Shown here: one piece after another, positions 1-12,264 of the stretch
How positions within the stretch are numbered: position 1 is the first letter of the stretch
How the letters are laid out: each line of letters opens with the position of its first letter
DNA from: Liquidambar formosana
Lineage: Eukaryota > Streptophyta > Magnoliopsida > Saxifragales > Altingiaceae
Direction: 5' to 3'
DNA: 64,000 bases
NCBI GenBank assembly: GCA_039720395.1
Contig: CM077824.1
Location: forward strand, 18,499,046 to 18,563,045
Notes under the pieces: generated by a model
The model's database searches: none
What the model saw: only the letters and a program-made list of their open reading frames with translations
What the model was told of the DNA's origin: nothing
Made by a program: the position numbers and the translations under genes

Positions 1-2757
1 TTATGCATTTATTTTTCTTCAAGTAAAGGTGGAAATGGGTATCCACTTACTGATTACCCAACAGATAGTCCTGATTAAAATTCAGCCACTTAAACCACAT
101 GAACCCAATATGAGCCGTTGTTACAGCCCATTGTATATCGCATATCAAAAAAATATGTATTTATTACAATTGTGACATCAAATTGTGCTATTTTTAGCTT
201 TCTGCCTTTCCAGTTATTTTCTTCATCTGTTTATCATAACACTCAAATTTTTTTTTTAGAGTTTCCCTACTTAAAAGCCAAAATATAAATGCCCAATGAG
301 GGTTGCACTATTTGATAGGACTGATTAAGAAATATAATTTATATTCAGTCCCCAATGAGTAGGACTCAAAACTGGTTAGAGTAATAGGGTCGTATGGATA
401 TGCTGCTACAGGTCTGAACTTGACCCATTGATACTCCTAGTTTTTTGCCATAAACTGTGGGCTTGTCACAATAGCGCAATTTTTTTTTTCCCTTTTTTAA
501 TCATGGTATAAGTCAGGGATAGACTTGTGCCTTAAGTAGCTATGCAATGAAAAAAATTTCCGCAGCAATCTGGTGTCCAAATACAAACATCACATGCTAC
601 AAAAAGTAATTCCTTTAAATTTTTTTTCCTGTCTTACTTTTTAATAATATGTTGTCGTTTTTATTCTTTATCAGGAAAATGACAGTATTTTTCTCTCACT
701 AGTTAATGTGAAAACAACAATGAATTATCAAAAATAAAATTGTGAAAACTATACTGATTCTTAATCAAATTGCTCTTTAGAATCCCTCTTATGTTCATCA
801 CTACAGATTCTAAATAGTCAGTGTCATAATTTTAAATCCTAACGTTCCAGGTTATGAGCCATTTTCACTACCCAAATACTAGCAAAAAAAATTTTAGAAT
901 GCACTTCCATTTATATTTAACTGATCTTCCCAACCAAAAATCCCTCCTTGATACCTAAATATCAGCCAACTTAAACACTTTGAGTAACCCAGAACAAAAC
1001 TTTATCTACCAATGCAATCACACGTATTCCTTCCATCCATACTGTTTACCCTCTTTGGTTGGTGGATGAAGTGACATGGATACACTACCTCAACAGCTAT
1101 CTTCATGAGGAGGAAGTTTAACTTTAGCGGTTAAAAAATAAGCAGGGACAAGTAGTAGGGACACACATATTCCAACGGTTCAAAACATATAAAAAAGCAA
1201 GAGTGATTTGTCAAAGATAGAATAAAAATCAGAGGAATATCGGAAAGAAGGAATTAATATCCACAATCCTCACACTGATTAATGACCTTGTAGTGATAAA
1301 CAATCACTAAGCAAACTGTTTATGTTTGCGAAGAGTTCACATCGAGGATCTCATGTAGTTGAGAAATTTCTCGACTGAGGATATCGAAGATCTCATGTAG
1401 TTGAGAAATTTCTCAATTGAGGATGTCTATACATTCAAAAAAAAAAAAAAAATCTTAACAATCCTCGATCTCATGAGGGTGACATTCTTTGACTTAAATG
1501 ATATCAAAGATTGGTTGGTCAGTTACATACTTACATGCACATTTATATATACATAGATATATATAGATGCGAACATAATAATATATATATATATATATAT
1601 GTATATATATTTTGAGTTACATGTATTATCTAATTAAAAGGTTAAAATAAAGAAACCTCACATAGTAGGATCAGTTGTACCAATCATGCATTCTCATATA
1701 CCTTAAGGGAAACTTCTGAAGTTATTTAATGGGAAATTCTCATAGCACTTGTGGTTTGAAGTTGAAGACTATATTAGATTGACTAGAAGTGGTTATACTG
1801 AAGAAAAATAAATGCAATAATGAAGCTGCAATAAAAATCTCAATTAGATACACAAGTTTATGAAGTTCATCAAAGGCTCTATTTGTTACAATCAAGTCAT
1901 TTTTTAGCTGGAAATTCAGCTTGCAGTGGAGTTTTTAGCTAGCAACATTACAACCGTTTCATCAGTAAAACAAACTTACTCATTATTGTTGTGAACTTAA
2001 CACAGACCTAGTCATGGCTCATTAAAAATTAAAAAATTTTAAATTTTAAATTTTAAATTTTAAAATAATAATAATAAGTGAATAAAACAACCTTCCTGTG
2101 GTACAATCTGAGTCAAAAGATGGGTTATACCAACGACATTAGATATTCTGCTAACTCCTTTGAATTCCCAAGTCTCTTTTGCAACAGCAAACTTCAAAGT
2201 AAACAACATATCAATGCCTGGTCTTTACTCAACCAATGATGAATATTGTAACCTTAGACACTAATTGTTCAGTTAAGGTGTCAATAGAATTTTTCCAAGT
2301 GAATATGTTATTATTTGTTATATTCTGTTAGTGGCTACATTGATATGATGGAACTGATACCCATTGATGAAATAAGGAACCCTATTGCCTTTTTGTCAAC
2401 AGCAACACAAGTGTTTATTTATTTATTCACTTATCTATTTATTTTCGAAAGACAATGCGTGAACAAGGCATTAAGCTTAGGAGTATCCTTGAATCCAAGA
2501 CATACAAAGAACCGCCCACAGACTTTACCAACCATGCAAGCTGGCATCTTCCCAACAATGGTGTTTGCCTCCACTGTTAATCACAGTTCTCAACAGACAC
2601 CCCATATCCATGTCAGGCCCTAACCCATCCCTTTGTTCTTTGTCGCACCAATAATTAACTATATTAGCATGCCCGAATATATGAGAACATAGTTCCTAGA
2701 TAAGATAGGAGAGAGGATAGAGGAGATAATCATAACCAAATAAGAGTTTGAACTCAC
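1..2757. other. Intergenic or intronic AT-rich stretch, no gene recognised
   Basis: No convincing coding exon is seen. If the crotonase-like gene just to the right continued, its remaining 3' exons should lie here or beyond the left edge, but no match to the C-terminal half of that family was found on the minus strand. Visible structure is limited to an imperfect pair of 47-bp palindrome-bearing repeats near 1340-1430, a TA microsatellite near 1581-1610, and an AAATTTT-rich tract near 2020-2075. The longest open frames (for example 2315-2623) look like chance frames. Confidence 0.5.
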
Positions 2758-4319
2758 CTCAGAAGGAACAAAATGGGTTGCCAGTCCAGATGCAACCAAT
2801 TCCTTACCATTCAGCCTTGCCCCAGTTAAGGCCAAGTATTCCCCTGCATACATACCCACACATCAACTGCATTATTAGAAGCAAGACTAAACATTCTCTC
2901 CTTTTCCCGGCTTGTTCCTCCTTATTAAACAAATCAATAATATATCTTCATGAAGATATCAGAACAATTTCATTGTTACAGCACATCAAACACTTCCTCT
3001 TAACTCCAAAGAAAGGAGTACAAAGGCAGGCACTTCAGACTTTATAAATTTATTTTACATTTTAAGAAGTCCTCTATGTCTAATTGTAATGCTAGTAGCA
3101 AGCTTACCCAAATGCCCAGGGAGATGGGAAAGCATGTATGAGAAACCACAGTCAGTGTGAAACCCGATACTTGCCTCTGGAGTGGAGAAAACCTATGTCA
3201 AAACATCAATAAAATACATCCGCATAAAATTTAGTATAGGAATACAAAATCAGATTCCAAACCATATGAATCAAATGATTAAACTACAGATTTGTGCATA
3301 GAAATATTGCAACAAATATAAAATACCCACAGTCTTTTCTGTGACAACCGAGAATTTCAACGGAACCATCAGAGATGCACCTCCACCCATGGAAATTCCA
3401 TGAACAAGAGCAACCTGGTAATAACACCAACAGTTAATTAGTGCATTTCCACGACAATGGAATCCTGGCAATATAACTAAAAACATTAACTCCATTTACA
3501 AGTACAGGTTCGGATGAGAATGTAATTTCAAAAAAGTACCTGGGTTTTCTTATAGGGTGTGGATGTGATAGCAAAGCCAATACATTCTATAGACCACCTC
3601 AAGACAGGAATCCTCTGTCAATAAAGCAATTCATAAGTGACTTTGCCCCATACACACACACACACACATATATATATATAAAGATTCAACAAGGAAGATG
3701 GGCATGTGTAAAAAATCTAGTGTAATGCAGTTACTTGATTTCCTGCCATCATAGAACATTTTCAAGTCCCCACCAGCAGAAAAAGCACGACCAGTTCCCT
3801 ATATAAGATTTACAAGATGATAAATTTTGAAATCCAAAGCAATTGGTGGACATAAAAATGCAAGTTACCGTGAAGGTGATAATTTACTTGTTCTATAAGG
3901 ATGATTTGAGCAATAATATAGCATAATACTAACAAAAGTAATTCAGGGACTGGAGTAGTGGCAAGTAAAACTAACCTTGATTATTATAAGCTCTGCATTG
4001 TCATCTTTCTCCCATTTCTCGAGGTACTCTGCCAGCCAGAGAAACCTGGTCGCAGTGACAGGAAACAATAAGTTAAACATAGAAATGAACAAATGAACGA
4101 AAACTTGGAACAAACAAGAAAGATCTGTTTCCAACATACCACTTTTGATGAAATGACATTCAATTGACGAGGCCGGTTCAAGGTGATCAACCTCACATGG
4201 TCTATTTCTTCCCCAAGAACAACCTAAAGAGTAATTACACCAATGCCCATTCAGTGTTCTGAGAAGCATATTTATTTAGGTACGGATTGAGAGAAGATAC
4301 AAACACATACCTACATACC

Positions 4320-4368
<49 letters not shown>

Positions 4369-4427
4369 AAAACTGATCACATGGGGAGTACCTGTTCATC
4401 TGGTGGATTCACCACTAGTTGCGCCAT
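2758..4427 (-). pseudogene. Crotonase / 3-hydroxyisobutyryl-CoA hydrolase-like gene, eight exons, two frameshifts, 3' part missing
   Basis: Minus-strand exons with GT/AG boundaries read by eye: 4392-4427 (start MAQLVV), 4140-4223, 3976-4045, 3735-3798, 3540-3614, 3331-3414, 3108-3192 and 2758-2843. Conceptual pieces match the plant enoyl-CoA hydratase/isomerase family that includes CHY1-type 3-hydroxyisobutyryl-CoA hydrolases of valine catabolism: VRLITLNRPRQLNVIS, GRAFSAGGDLKMFYDG, HGISMGGGASLMVP (oxyanion-hole glycines), FHTDCGFSYMLS and GEYLALTGARLNG. Exon phases agree from end to end except in two places. Exon 3 is 70 bp where 69 is expected (one extra base near 4027-4045). Exon 5 has one extra C near 3550-3556, which converts the HIHTYKKTQ stretch into a stop. 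The donor of exon 6 must be a weak GTGGGT. Exons after VPSE are not seen. It is either a decaying pseudogene or an intact gene with two sequence errors; the fold assignment is secure, the exact substrate is not. Confidence 0.85.
4320..4366. repeat. TA microsatellite in intron 1 of the crotonase-like gene
   Basis: A short run of ACATACAT passes into about 20 TA dinucleotides between exons 1 and 2. It is length-variable sequence of the kind that attracts the TA-associated elements seen elsewhere in this window. Confidence 0.9.
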
Positions 4428-4827
4428 TTGAAGTGTCAATCAAGTTGAGTTAGTAAACCTGCACAATGAACCAATTCATAACAATCCCAACAAAAGAAAA
4501 TCCCATAAAAAAGGGATATGTAGAATGTAAATTCTATATATAAAATTGCAGAATTGGGTCGAGTAATCGCTTCATTCAACTCCTCAAATTGAAAAATAGA
4601 AGTATCAATAGTTGAAATCTTGAACTTGAACTCGAAATATATCAGACCCAACAACAGCCAAAAAATTTCAAGAATGTTAATAGAATGTAAATGTTGACAC
4701 AATATGAAGATTCCGGCACTGAGTGATGCATTTGACTAGAATCAGCGAGACAAAAGCAGCGAAAAACTTACAAGAGTAGTGAAGCGTTAATACTAAATTG
4801 TGTGCAGAGAACAAAAGAAGGTTCACA

Positions 4828-4877
<50 letters not shown>

Positions 4878-5800
4878 GAAAATGGAGCAGTTGCCCAGGT
4901 TGGCTGGTTGGTAGTTGGTAGATACATGTGTTTAATTCAACATTGCAGAGAGAGAGAGAGACCTAACCGAAATGTCACGTTTCTAGCCATGGGTCTGCAT
5001 CATCCCCACCTCCTGAGGCTTTCACCTACCTACCACCTCCCACTACATGATTACGGTATTGCTTTGGCTGTGACTGACTGACTGACTGTCACCGACGTAA
5101 CCCCCCCCCCCCCCCCAACAATTTTTTTTCTTTTATAGCGTGTTTGGTACGGAGAACTGGGGAAGGTTGCAGAGGGGAGCCGGAAGGGGTGACGATTTTG
5201 TCACAGCACATTTATTTCCTTCAACAGCAGCTACATCGAATATGTTAGTGTGATGGACCATTTTGCCCCTTAAATAAAAAGCGACAAAACTTGGTTTACA
5301 AAAAAGAAGTCAAAACTTACTTGACCCCAACGAACACAGGAAAGCGTTTCTCTCGGCTTCCGGGTATTTCTACGGCATACACATATTTTCAAAGAATCAT
5401 ACATATTTACATTTTAAATGACTCATTTATCATTTGAAATGATTGACTTATCATTTAGAGTAATCGTATAACTATAATACCTAATTTTTTACTTGAGTAT
5501 CATAAAATTGGCCTTCCACTTCTTATCTGTGTTCCTCTCTCCCAACCAAAAGGTCCAGAACTAAGAGTCTCGCACTTTCTTTCTCTCTCGGTCAGGCCGA
5601 CCACATTTTCCAATGATGCCAATGACCAATCATGGCACCAAGTGCTTCATCCTCCTCTCTCGCAACAAAATTCAAAAATTGTAGACATGAAGCTCAAACG
5701 GTCGGAGTTGACCTGTAGGGTTGGAGTCAAGATTTGAAATTATCTTGGATAATGATTTCACCATTCCATTATATTAAATTACTTTCTTTTTATCCAGCAT
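4428..5800. other. Upstream region of the crotonase-like gene, simple repeats
   Basis: This is the presumed promoter and 5' leader side of the minus-strand gene. It holds a second TA microsatellite (about 4830-4872), a short GACT run (5070-5090) and a homopolymer of about 16 C (5101-5116). No convincing coding sequence is present; the open frame at 4800-5081 is translated from the repeat. Confidence 0.6.
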
Positions 5801-6185
5801 TTACTTTAAAATTTCTAGGGTTTTATAAAAACAATAAAATCTTTCATAAACCTGACCACATTATGCAGTAACAAACATTATTTTGAACAAATTTGTTATA
5901 AAAAAAAAAAAAGTTTCCCAAAATCTATCATTTAATTAAACTTTTTGGCCAAAATCTATGGTCCAAGTGGATTTTTTGGCCATTTAATGAAACAAACATA
6001 AATGGTAAATGACAAAAAAAATCTACTTAAACGATAAATTTTGGTAAAACGTTTTTCCACAAAATCCATCAAAATGATGATTTCTAGTGGACATTGTGAT
6101 CAATTTTCATGAAAACATTTTATATTTTTTTATAAAACCTTAATAAACTTAAAATAAGTGGGGATTAAAAGCAAGTCTCAAGACG
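5800..6185. mobile_element. Degenerate copy of the palindromic MITE family also at 36959 and 61206
   Basis: The two halves are roughly reverse complements around the centre near 5990. Left-arm blocks are TTATTTTGAACAA and CCAAAATCTATCATTTAA; right-arm blocks are CTACTTAAACGATAAATTTT and CATTTTATATTTTTTTATAA. The same blocks, in the same order, occur in the better preserved copies at 36959-37367 and 61206-61899. Outer ends and target duplication are not resolvable here. Confidence 0.6.
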
Positions 6186-6360
6186 CAAATAGAGACCTAT
6201 TTTTGTGTAAATAAAGATTGACTTGGACTTATATGGTGTTGGTTTGAAGGCTGAGATCATGAGTTAAGAGAAAATCTTTCCTGGGTTAAAGGGTAAAATT
6301 GTAAAACCCATGCTTAATACATATAAAAAAAAAATTGGTACAAATTGCCTAAGGGCCGGC

Positions 6361-6810
6361 TTAGCCCTAAGAGTGGCTCCACCTATGGGGGAAAATTCTA
6401 GCATTGAGGTTCCTCTTTGAATTTTCTTCTTTCAAAGTGGTGTTGATTGAGCCACAGAATCACAATCTACCTCTGACATAGTTTGCAACTTATATGCCCC
6501 TCAGCTTTAAATTTCTGTCACTTGATACGATCCCTCCCAGTTCAGCCCTAGCTTGCTTTTCCTAACCTCCCTTGTGTTTTCAAATATTCAACGGAGTACG
6601 AGATTGTCAATTTGAAAGGAATAGTTTTTCAGCTTTTTGTTGTATTACTTCGTGAGCTACTGTTGACATTGGGCCAAATGGATGACTGCAAGTTCTCATC
6701 TCTTCAACGAAATCTTTCTCAAGTCTAAAGCAAAGATCATTTTGATCTTCATCAAGCTCGAACTTGAGAGCTGGCATCGTTATTTCAAGCAGAATTGTTA
6801 GCACCACATC
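6361..6810 (-). mobile_element. Ty3/gypsy integrase C-terminal fragment plus LTR-end remnant (copy 1)
   Basis: About 430 bp are a direct repeat of 12265-12690. Read on the minus strand, 6607-6807 gives a frame with ITMPALKFELDEDQND and FVEEMR, equivalent to the stretch after the integrase core in plant gypsy polyproteins. It is followed by the degenerate region that in other elements precedes the GPYQV motif. Stops and frame changes are present, so it is not functional. The last 90-100 bp toward 6385 resemble the 3' end of the LTR-like sequence at 16150-17081. Confidence 0.7.
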
Positions 6811-8191
6811 CTAAACCACGTGGCTCAGGGGTACACTAACTAACCAATGAGGGCTAATGCGGAGAGGAATCGCCACCCGATTATGGTTTTGGGAACTGAT
6901 TGACCCCTTAGGCTTTAAATCATCATAACCAGGGATTCCAACCTTGGTTCGGAGCTAAGTTACATAGTCGGGAAACTATTTAACACCCGACAATGCCTGG
7001 TTAGAAACCGACCCCCACACATATTTATTGGTTATAATTAAATAGATACTCAAATAGGTTCAACCCTAAAACAATGCAACAATAATAGCTACACGCACAA
7101 TATGGTATGATCAAACTAACCAAATAAATAAATAAGAATAATAAAACAAAGGAATACATAAATAAAGAAACAAGGGACAAGTTACTAAGGTAATAATATA
7201 AAAAAGAATTCACAAATAAAGAAACTAATACACCTAAAAAATAATAATAAAGAGATAATCAAATATGGAAAAATCTACCACAAAAGAAATAAATAAATAT
7301 AGAAATATGAACAAAAAGGAAACACTTAAATACATGGAAACATATCATTACGAAAATAAACAAAAGGAAATATACTACTATGGAAAACCTAAAACTAAAT
7401 AAAAAGAAACACTAAAAAAGATGGAAATAAATGAAGAAGGAATCTAATCAATAGAAAGACATACTTACCTTCTATGCATACGCATCCATGTGAGGTGCAT
7501 ACACACACGCTATTCCAAACTTGTCTGTCTTCACCAAAAAATCATAAAAAGTAAAATAAAAAAAAAAAGAGCAAAATAAATAATTGAAAAACAAAGAGTA
7601 AAATATACACATAAGATTAACCTACCCAAAAAAAACATAATAGAATAATCAAACACAATAATATCTAAAAATATATGGACCTGCGTATATCACTATCAGG
7701 ATGCGTACGCACTATAGACTAACTATAGACTAGTGTATACGCAATCATCAAGGTTGAGAACTCACGTAGTGAATATCAAAAACAAAGATGATACAGTGAA
7801 CAATCTCTACTTTAATCTAATTATGCTTTAAACAAAACAAAACAAAATAAATATAAATATAAAAATAATGAAAGAAGAATGAAAATAAAAAGCTAAATAA
7901 ATCAAATCAAATCAAATTTACCAACTTGATATTTGTTCATGACCCCTTAGGTTTGTGGATTAAATCGCATCAATATGAGTTATCCTCTTTGGAAAAGTAT
8001 CTTCACAACCAAGGGATTAAGGTTTTCCAAACTCTAAAGAGAAAAAGAAAAAGAGAATTAGATAAAAGAATAGGGACTTCTGTCACTCTACAGTAGCAGT
8101 AACTTCCATCGCATTTTCGAAGGTCAAAACATTAAAATTAGGAAAACCTTTTGAAATCAAAACTTGTAGAGCTTTGAAATAGCTTTCCAAC
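6811..8191. other. AT-rich non-coding stretch, probably decayed gypsy internal sequence
   Basis: It lies between the integrase fragment and the solo LTR. There are many short A-rich tracts and no recognisable protein motif in any frame. The sequence just left of 8192 continues smoothly at 10792, so this belongs to the pre-insertion locus. Confidence 0.45.
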
Positions 8192-10786
8192 TGTCACGAC
8201 CCAAATTAATTAGGCCGTGATCAATAGTAATAAAATAAGCTTTATTTTAATAAATCATTGGATAAAACGTGGATGACACGTGTCAAAATCTCAACCATTT
8301 TAAAAACTTTTTCCTTTTTCGTACATGACCCATCCACGGATAGGACATACTATCATGAAACCTGTTATAAAATCCATTCCATTAAAATCTCCATGTCATC
8401 CTGAATGTGGTATCATCCCATGCATCGCATTCCACATACACACAACCATAAGTAATTAAAATTACAACCCGGATTAAATTTACATTTACATTAACCCAAT
8501 AGAAACCCACTTAATTACATATTCCTTCTCATGAAAAATACATTCATAAATAATGAATAAAATTTCCGATGATAGCATCTTCCGCCTATGCTAGCAAAAC
8601 CAATCCCTGGATTATCTGAAAAACATTTAAAATAATAGGCGTGAGTCCGACGACTCAGTAGATACAATTTGACATAGTAAACTAAAGCAATAATATAAAT
8701 AAAACCCATTATATCACTTAAAGCAAAATATACTAACCAAGTATATTACAAATCCCAAAATAAGTTATAACCCATAACTTAAAATAAATGATGCATAATG
8801 CCCAATGCATGTGACTCATGTCCAATTTACATTGATTCCATTAATTACTGACCACTCCCGCAGGAGTCTTCGCGTGGAAACGGAGGATTTAAACCCAACC
8901 TCCAAGAGGACAACACAAGGGTTCCTACATGGAACCGGAAAGTAGCCTCTGATTCGGGAACACAAGGGTTCCTACCTGGAACCGGAAAGTACCCCAGGAC
9001 CAAAGGAATGGAAAACACCGCAAAGTCCCATTGACTGCAAGTAGTCCAATTCCAATGACCCCTTTTTATGCAATACTTTTACCCAGTATTCATTAAGTCC
9101 ATTTAATGCATGATTATACCCAACATGCAGTGCAAATAACCATAAAATGAGTTTTTTTTTTTGTAACCAAAATCATCTCCAAGATATGGTATATAAACCT
9201 ATAATCAAATAACATCATAATTATACCCAAAATTATGATAAACAACATAAACTCTCATTATGATTATAGCCTTAAAATCATAATCGAAAAACATCAATTA
9301 AACATGGAAATTAACCATAAAATTCATACATCTATATTCCATAGCATGTATAAAATACCCGAAATTCGTTAGGAACATAATTCCCAAATTAGATTATCAA
9401 ATACCCATAATCTCATTCCAAGATTTATTCCATAAATCATGTATATATACATATTCTAGGCCCAAGAATACCAAATAATATGATAATATATATACCATAT
9501 TATCATGTCAATAGTTTAAACCTATGTAAATTGCACCTACCTCCATGAAACGTGTATAAAAATGCAATCTTGATGTTGTGGGTGTGTAGATCCAAGCCTA
9601 GGATGCACATGCAAGCTCCCCAAGGTAAGCCCTAACTTCCAATGGCCATGGATGATGAAGAGAATGGAGATTCCAACTCCAAGATGCAGCCAAACCTCAT
9701 GAACACCATGAATAACCTACAAAATATGAGGATATGATAAATAAATCCCAAAAGAAATGCAAACCCTAGCCTTATACATGAGAAATTACCTCTCAAATCC
9801 GAAATAGAGGTAATCCATGGGTAAATCCAAGCTAGAAGTGTTGAAATCCAAGCCCCCTATGCATGAAATCCAAGCAAAAGTAGAGAGAGAACTCCCTCTC
9901 TCTCCTTCGTATACCCCAAGAGCTCTCCCAAGCTCACTCTCCCTCTCTCTCACTCTAAAATGCAGGAATGAGGGTTACAAGTCGGGGTTGAGGGGTTTTA
10001 TAACCTCAGAGGGGCACATGCGTCATTTCATCAAAAATAAGCCTTCAGACCTAATTCAGTCGACTCATTTAGCAATTCAGTCGACTGAAATGACAATTCA
10101 GTCGACTGAATTGAGGATTCAGTCAACTGAAAATCCCAGAATTCAAATTCTTCAGCTTCTGTGTAATTCAGTCGACTGAAATCACACTTCAAGTCGACTC
10201 AAACAGGCAGCATACACTCCACAGTCTTATTTTCATTCAAAACATTTAAGTAATCTTCTCCATTCTTTTCTTCTTCCTTTTACTTTAAGTTATTTAATGA
10301 AAATAAGCAAATAACCCCTCATTTGAATCCAAATAAAATATCAGAAAAATCAAATACCCAATATATCAAAATCTTATTTTCAAGTTTTAGTACAAAATCC
10401 GTCTCCCGATAGATTTTCCTAAAACAAACATGCGTGGAACCCAATCCAAACATGCTAATAAAATCCCATAAAATCACCAATGTCTTATAATATTATAACC
10501 TCCCATTACCGCCAAAAATTATCTTTCAAAACTAAGATTTACGAAAATCCACTTTTTCCCCAACACTTAGCCAAATTTCAGCAACTTAAACCCTTAAGTT
10601 GCAAATAAGGCTAAACGCACCCAAAAGATACTCAATGCACAAAACAAGCATCATAACACATCCAACATCATAATATCATACACATGCATTACCCATGCAT
10701 GAAGTCATCAGACAAACCAAGGGATTAACTACGTTAACCATAGATTAAACCCTTAATACCCTATTTAAAAATTAGCGGGTATTACA
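8192..10786. mobile_element. Solo LTR, about 2.6 kb, with perfect 5-bp target duplication
   Basis: It begins TGTCACGACCCAAATTAATT and ends AGCGGGTATTACA, so it has canonical TG...CA ends. CCAAC lies directly before (8187-8191) and directly after (10787-10791). No second copy of the first bases occurs inside and no gag-pol coding is seen, so this is a single long LTR left by LTR-LTR recombination. Length and TGTCACGACCC start suggest a Ty3/gypsy lineage (inference). Internally there is a duplicated block containing ACACAAGGGTTCCTAC (around 8911 and 8962) and four or more palindromic ATTCAGTCGACTGAA-like motifs at 10055-10190. Confidence 0.85.
10055..10205. repeat. Cluster of palindromic TTCAGTCGACTGAA motifs inside the solo LTR
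   Basis: At least five copies or half-copies of a motif centred on AGTCGACT occur within about 150 bp, several of them perfect dyads separated by 4-15 bases. They sit in the right third of the LTR. They could be binding sites or simply local duplication; nothing in the sequence decides this. Confidence 0.75.
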
Positions 10787-10791
10787 CCAAC

Positions 10792-11430
10792 AAGACTAAT
10801 TTTATTAAATTTCAAGTTTTGATGAAAAAATTATGAGTTTTATACGAAAACTAGTTGCATAATTTTAAAAACAATTTTTTGGATGAATTTCTCTCTTAAT
10901 TTCTCCCTTCCTCCTTCCTTTTCCTCTAAGGTATTAAAAGAGTATTTAGAAAGAAAAATTAAGGTTTTACCTTTCCTTTCTAGATGAGGTTTACTTGAAG
11001 AATAATTAAAATATATTTCTATTAATTAGAAAAATTTTATAATCTAAAAATGAAAGAGAAATTACATTTTCTAATAATTAGGAGAGTGGCTGCTAATGCT
11101 TATATGCATGCATTACATGTGTGTACACACGTCTATCACATACGTACACATGCTAATGGTACAAGAAAAACAACTAATTTAATAAAATAATTTTCCTTGA
11201 TTTTTAACAAAAAATCTTCCGTTTTGATTTAACTAATCCTTTAAGAATAATTCATAAAAGTAATCTTAAAAACTTATCATTGGGCCTTGAGACTTAAGAG
11301 GAGACGAAACATTTTTTCTAGTTAGTAGTTTAAGGTTCACACACACACATGCAATAAGGTCGTGCCTGGCTCACTTGACTACCTACATACTCTATAGAGA
11401 TTAGACCTAGCGTAGTTCATTCAAAACAAT
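10792..11430. other. AT-rich stretch, right-hand continuation of the decayed gypsy locus
   Basis: It continues the sequence interrupted at 8191. It holds a CA/GT-rich patch with ACATGTGTGTACACACG near 11115. No coding motif is recognised. Confidence 0.4.
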
Positions 11431-11439
11431 GGGGCAATC

Positions 11440-11966
11440 AGCAAGTAATTCCTCGAAACTATAAGCTATAGAAGAGAGCTTTATTCCTTTCCTAGTGAAT
11501 AGATGCATAATTCCTTTTCTAGGGATACACAATTGATCGAGATGGTAACCCATGGAACCATTTCAAGGTAGGTCCGTGTAAACTTGATGGGAACACTTTG
11601 CACATCAATGCTTCCTTCCTCTACTCTAACACCATCACTTGGTGATAGTGGATGACATGCTCCAATAGATCAGTAGTTCCATCATATAAGGTAAACTTTG
11701 CAATGATGAACTTGCGAAGTGGGTCTTCGTTTTCGATGGCTTCCAAAAAGGAAGAGCCTGTCAACCCTTGGATTACATCTGTGGCATCTTTATCAACAAG
11801 GATTAAGGGCATACCTCTCATCTTTTCTCAATATTCATCGATCTTGTGTCCTACTAGGGCCTCCGACTCTTCTTTAGAAGATTTGTGGAGCTTTAGGCTT
11901 TGGTTAGAAGGCTGGATCTCATCCATTTCTTCTTTCCCCATAGTCTGTAGCATCACTCTTTTCTAG
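11440..11966 (-). pseudogene. Ty3/gypsy gag fragment
   Basis: The minus-strand translation contains FTLYDGTTDLLEHVIHYHQ, the conserved YDG-x-DP-x-H block at the start of the plant gypsy gag domain. It is followed by VFPSSLHGPTLKWFHGLP, equivalent to the F-x-x-L-x-G-x-A-x-x-W-F block. One in-frame stop separates the two halves (near 11620). Upstream on the minus strand a gag-like N-terminal leader runs to about 12240. The open piece 11621-11821 is the best preserved. It is a retrotransposon remnant, not a host gene. Confidence 0.75.
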
Positions 11967-12264
11967 AGATCCAAATTGTTGGTTGTGAGAGTGATGAGTA
12001 ATATAGGGCTATGATTCAGGATGGCTATCTCAGTTCTGTCATTCATTTCTCCTGAGCAGATCATCGACATTTGCGAAGTACTACTGCCCTTTCAGCATAT
12101 GACACTGTTGGATCTTATCCATCTAATATAAGAAGGTCTACAAAAAGGTAGATATATGGTCTACCTCCTCCACTCTTATATTAACGGTGGCTCATGTTTC
12201 CGACATGGTGTTGCTTTATAGTGGAATTCCAGATTTTATTTCTGACTTCCCACAGGCAACGCTA

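Noticed and set aside
2315..2623. 102-codon open frame
   Set aside because: No recognisable domain, low-complexity FIYLFTYLFIF stretch, no supporting context.
4800..5081. 93-codon open frame
   Set aside because: Starts in a TA repeat and has no motif; codon use follows the repeat.
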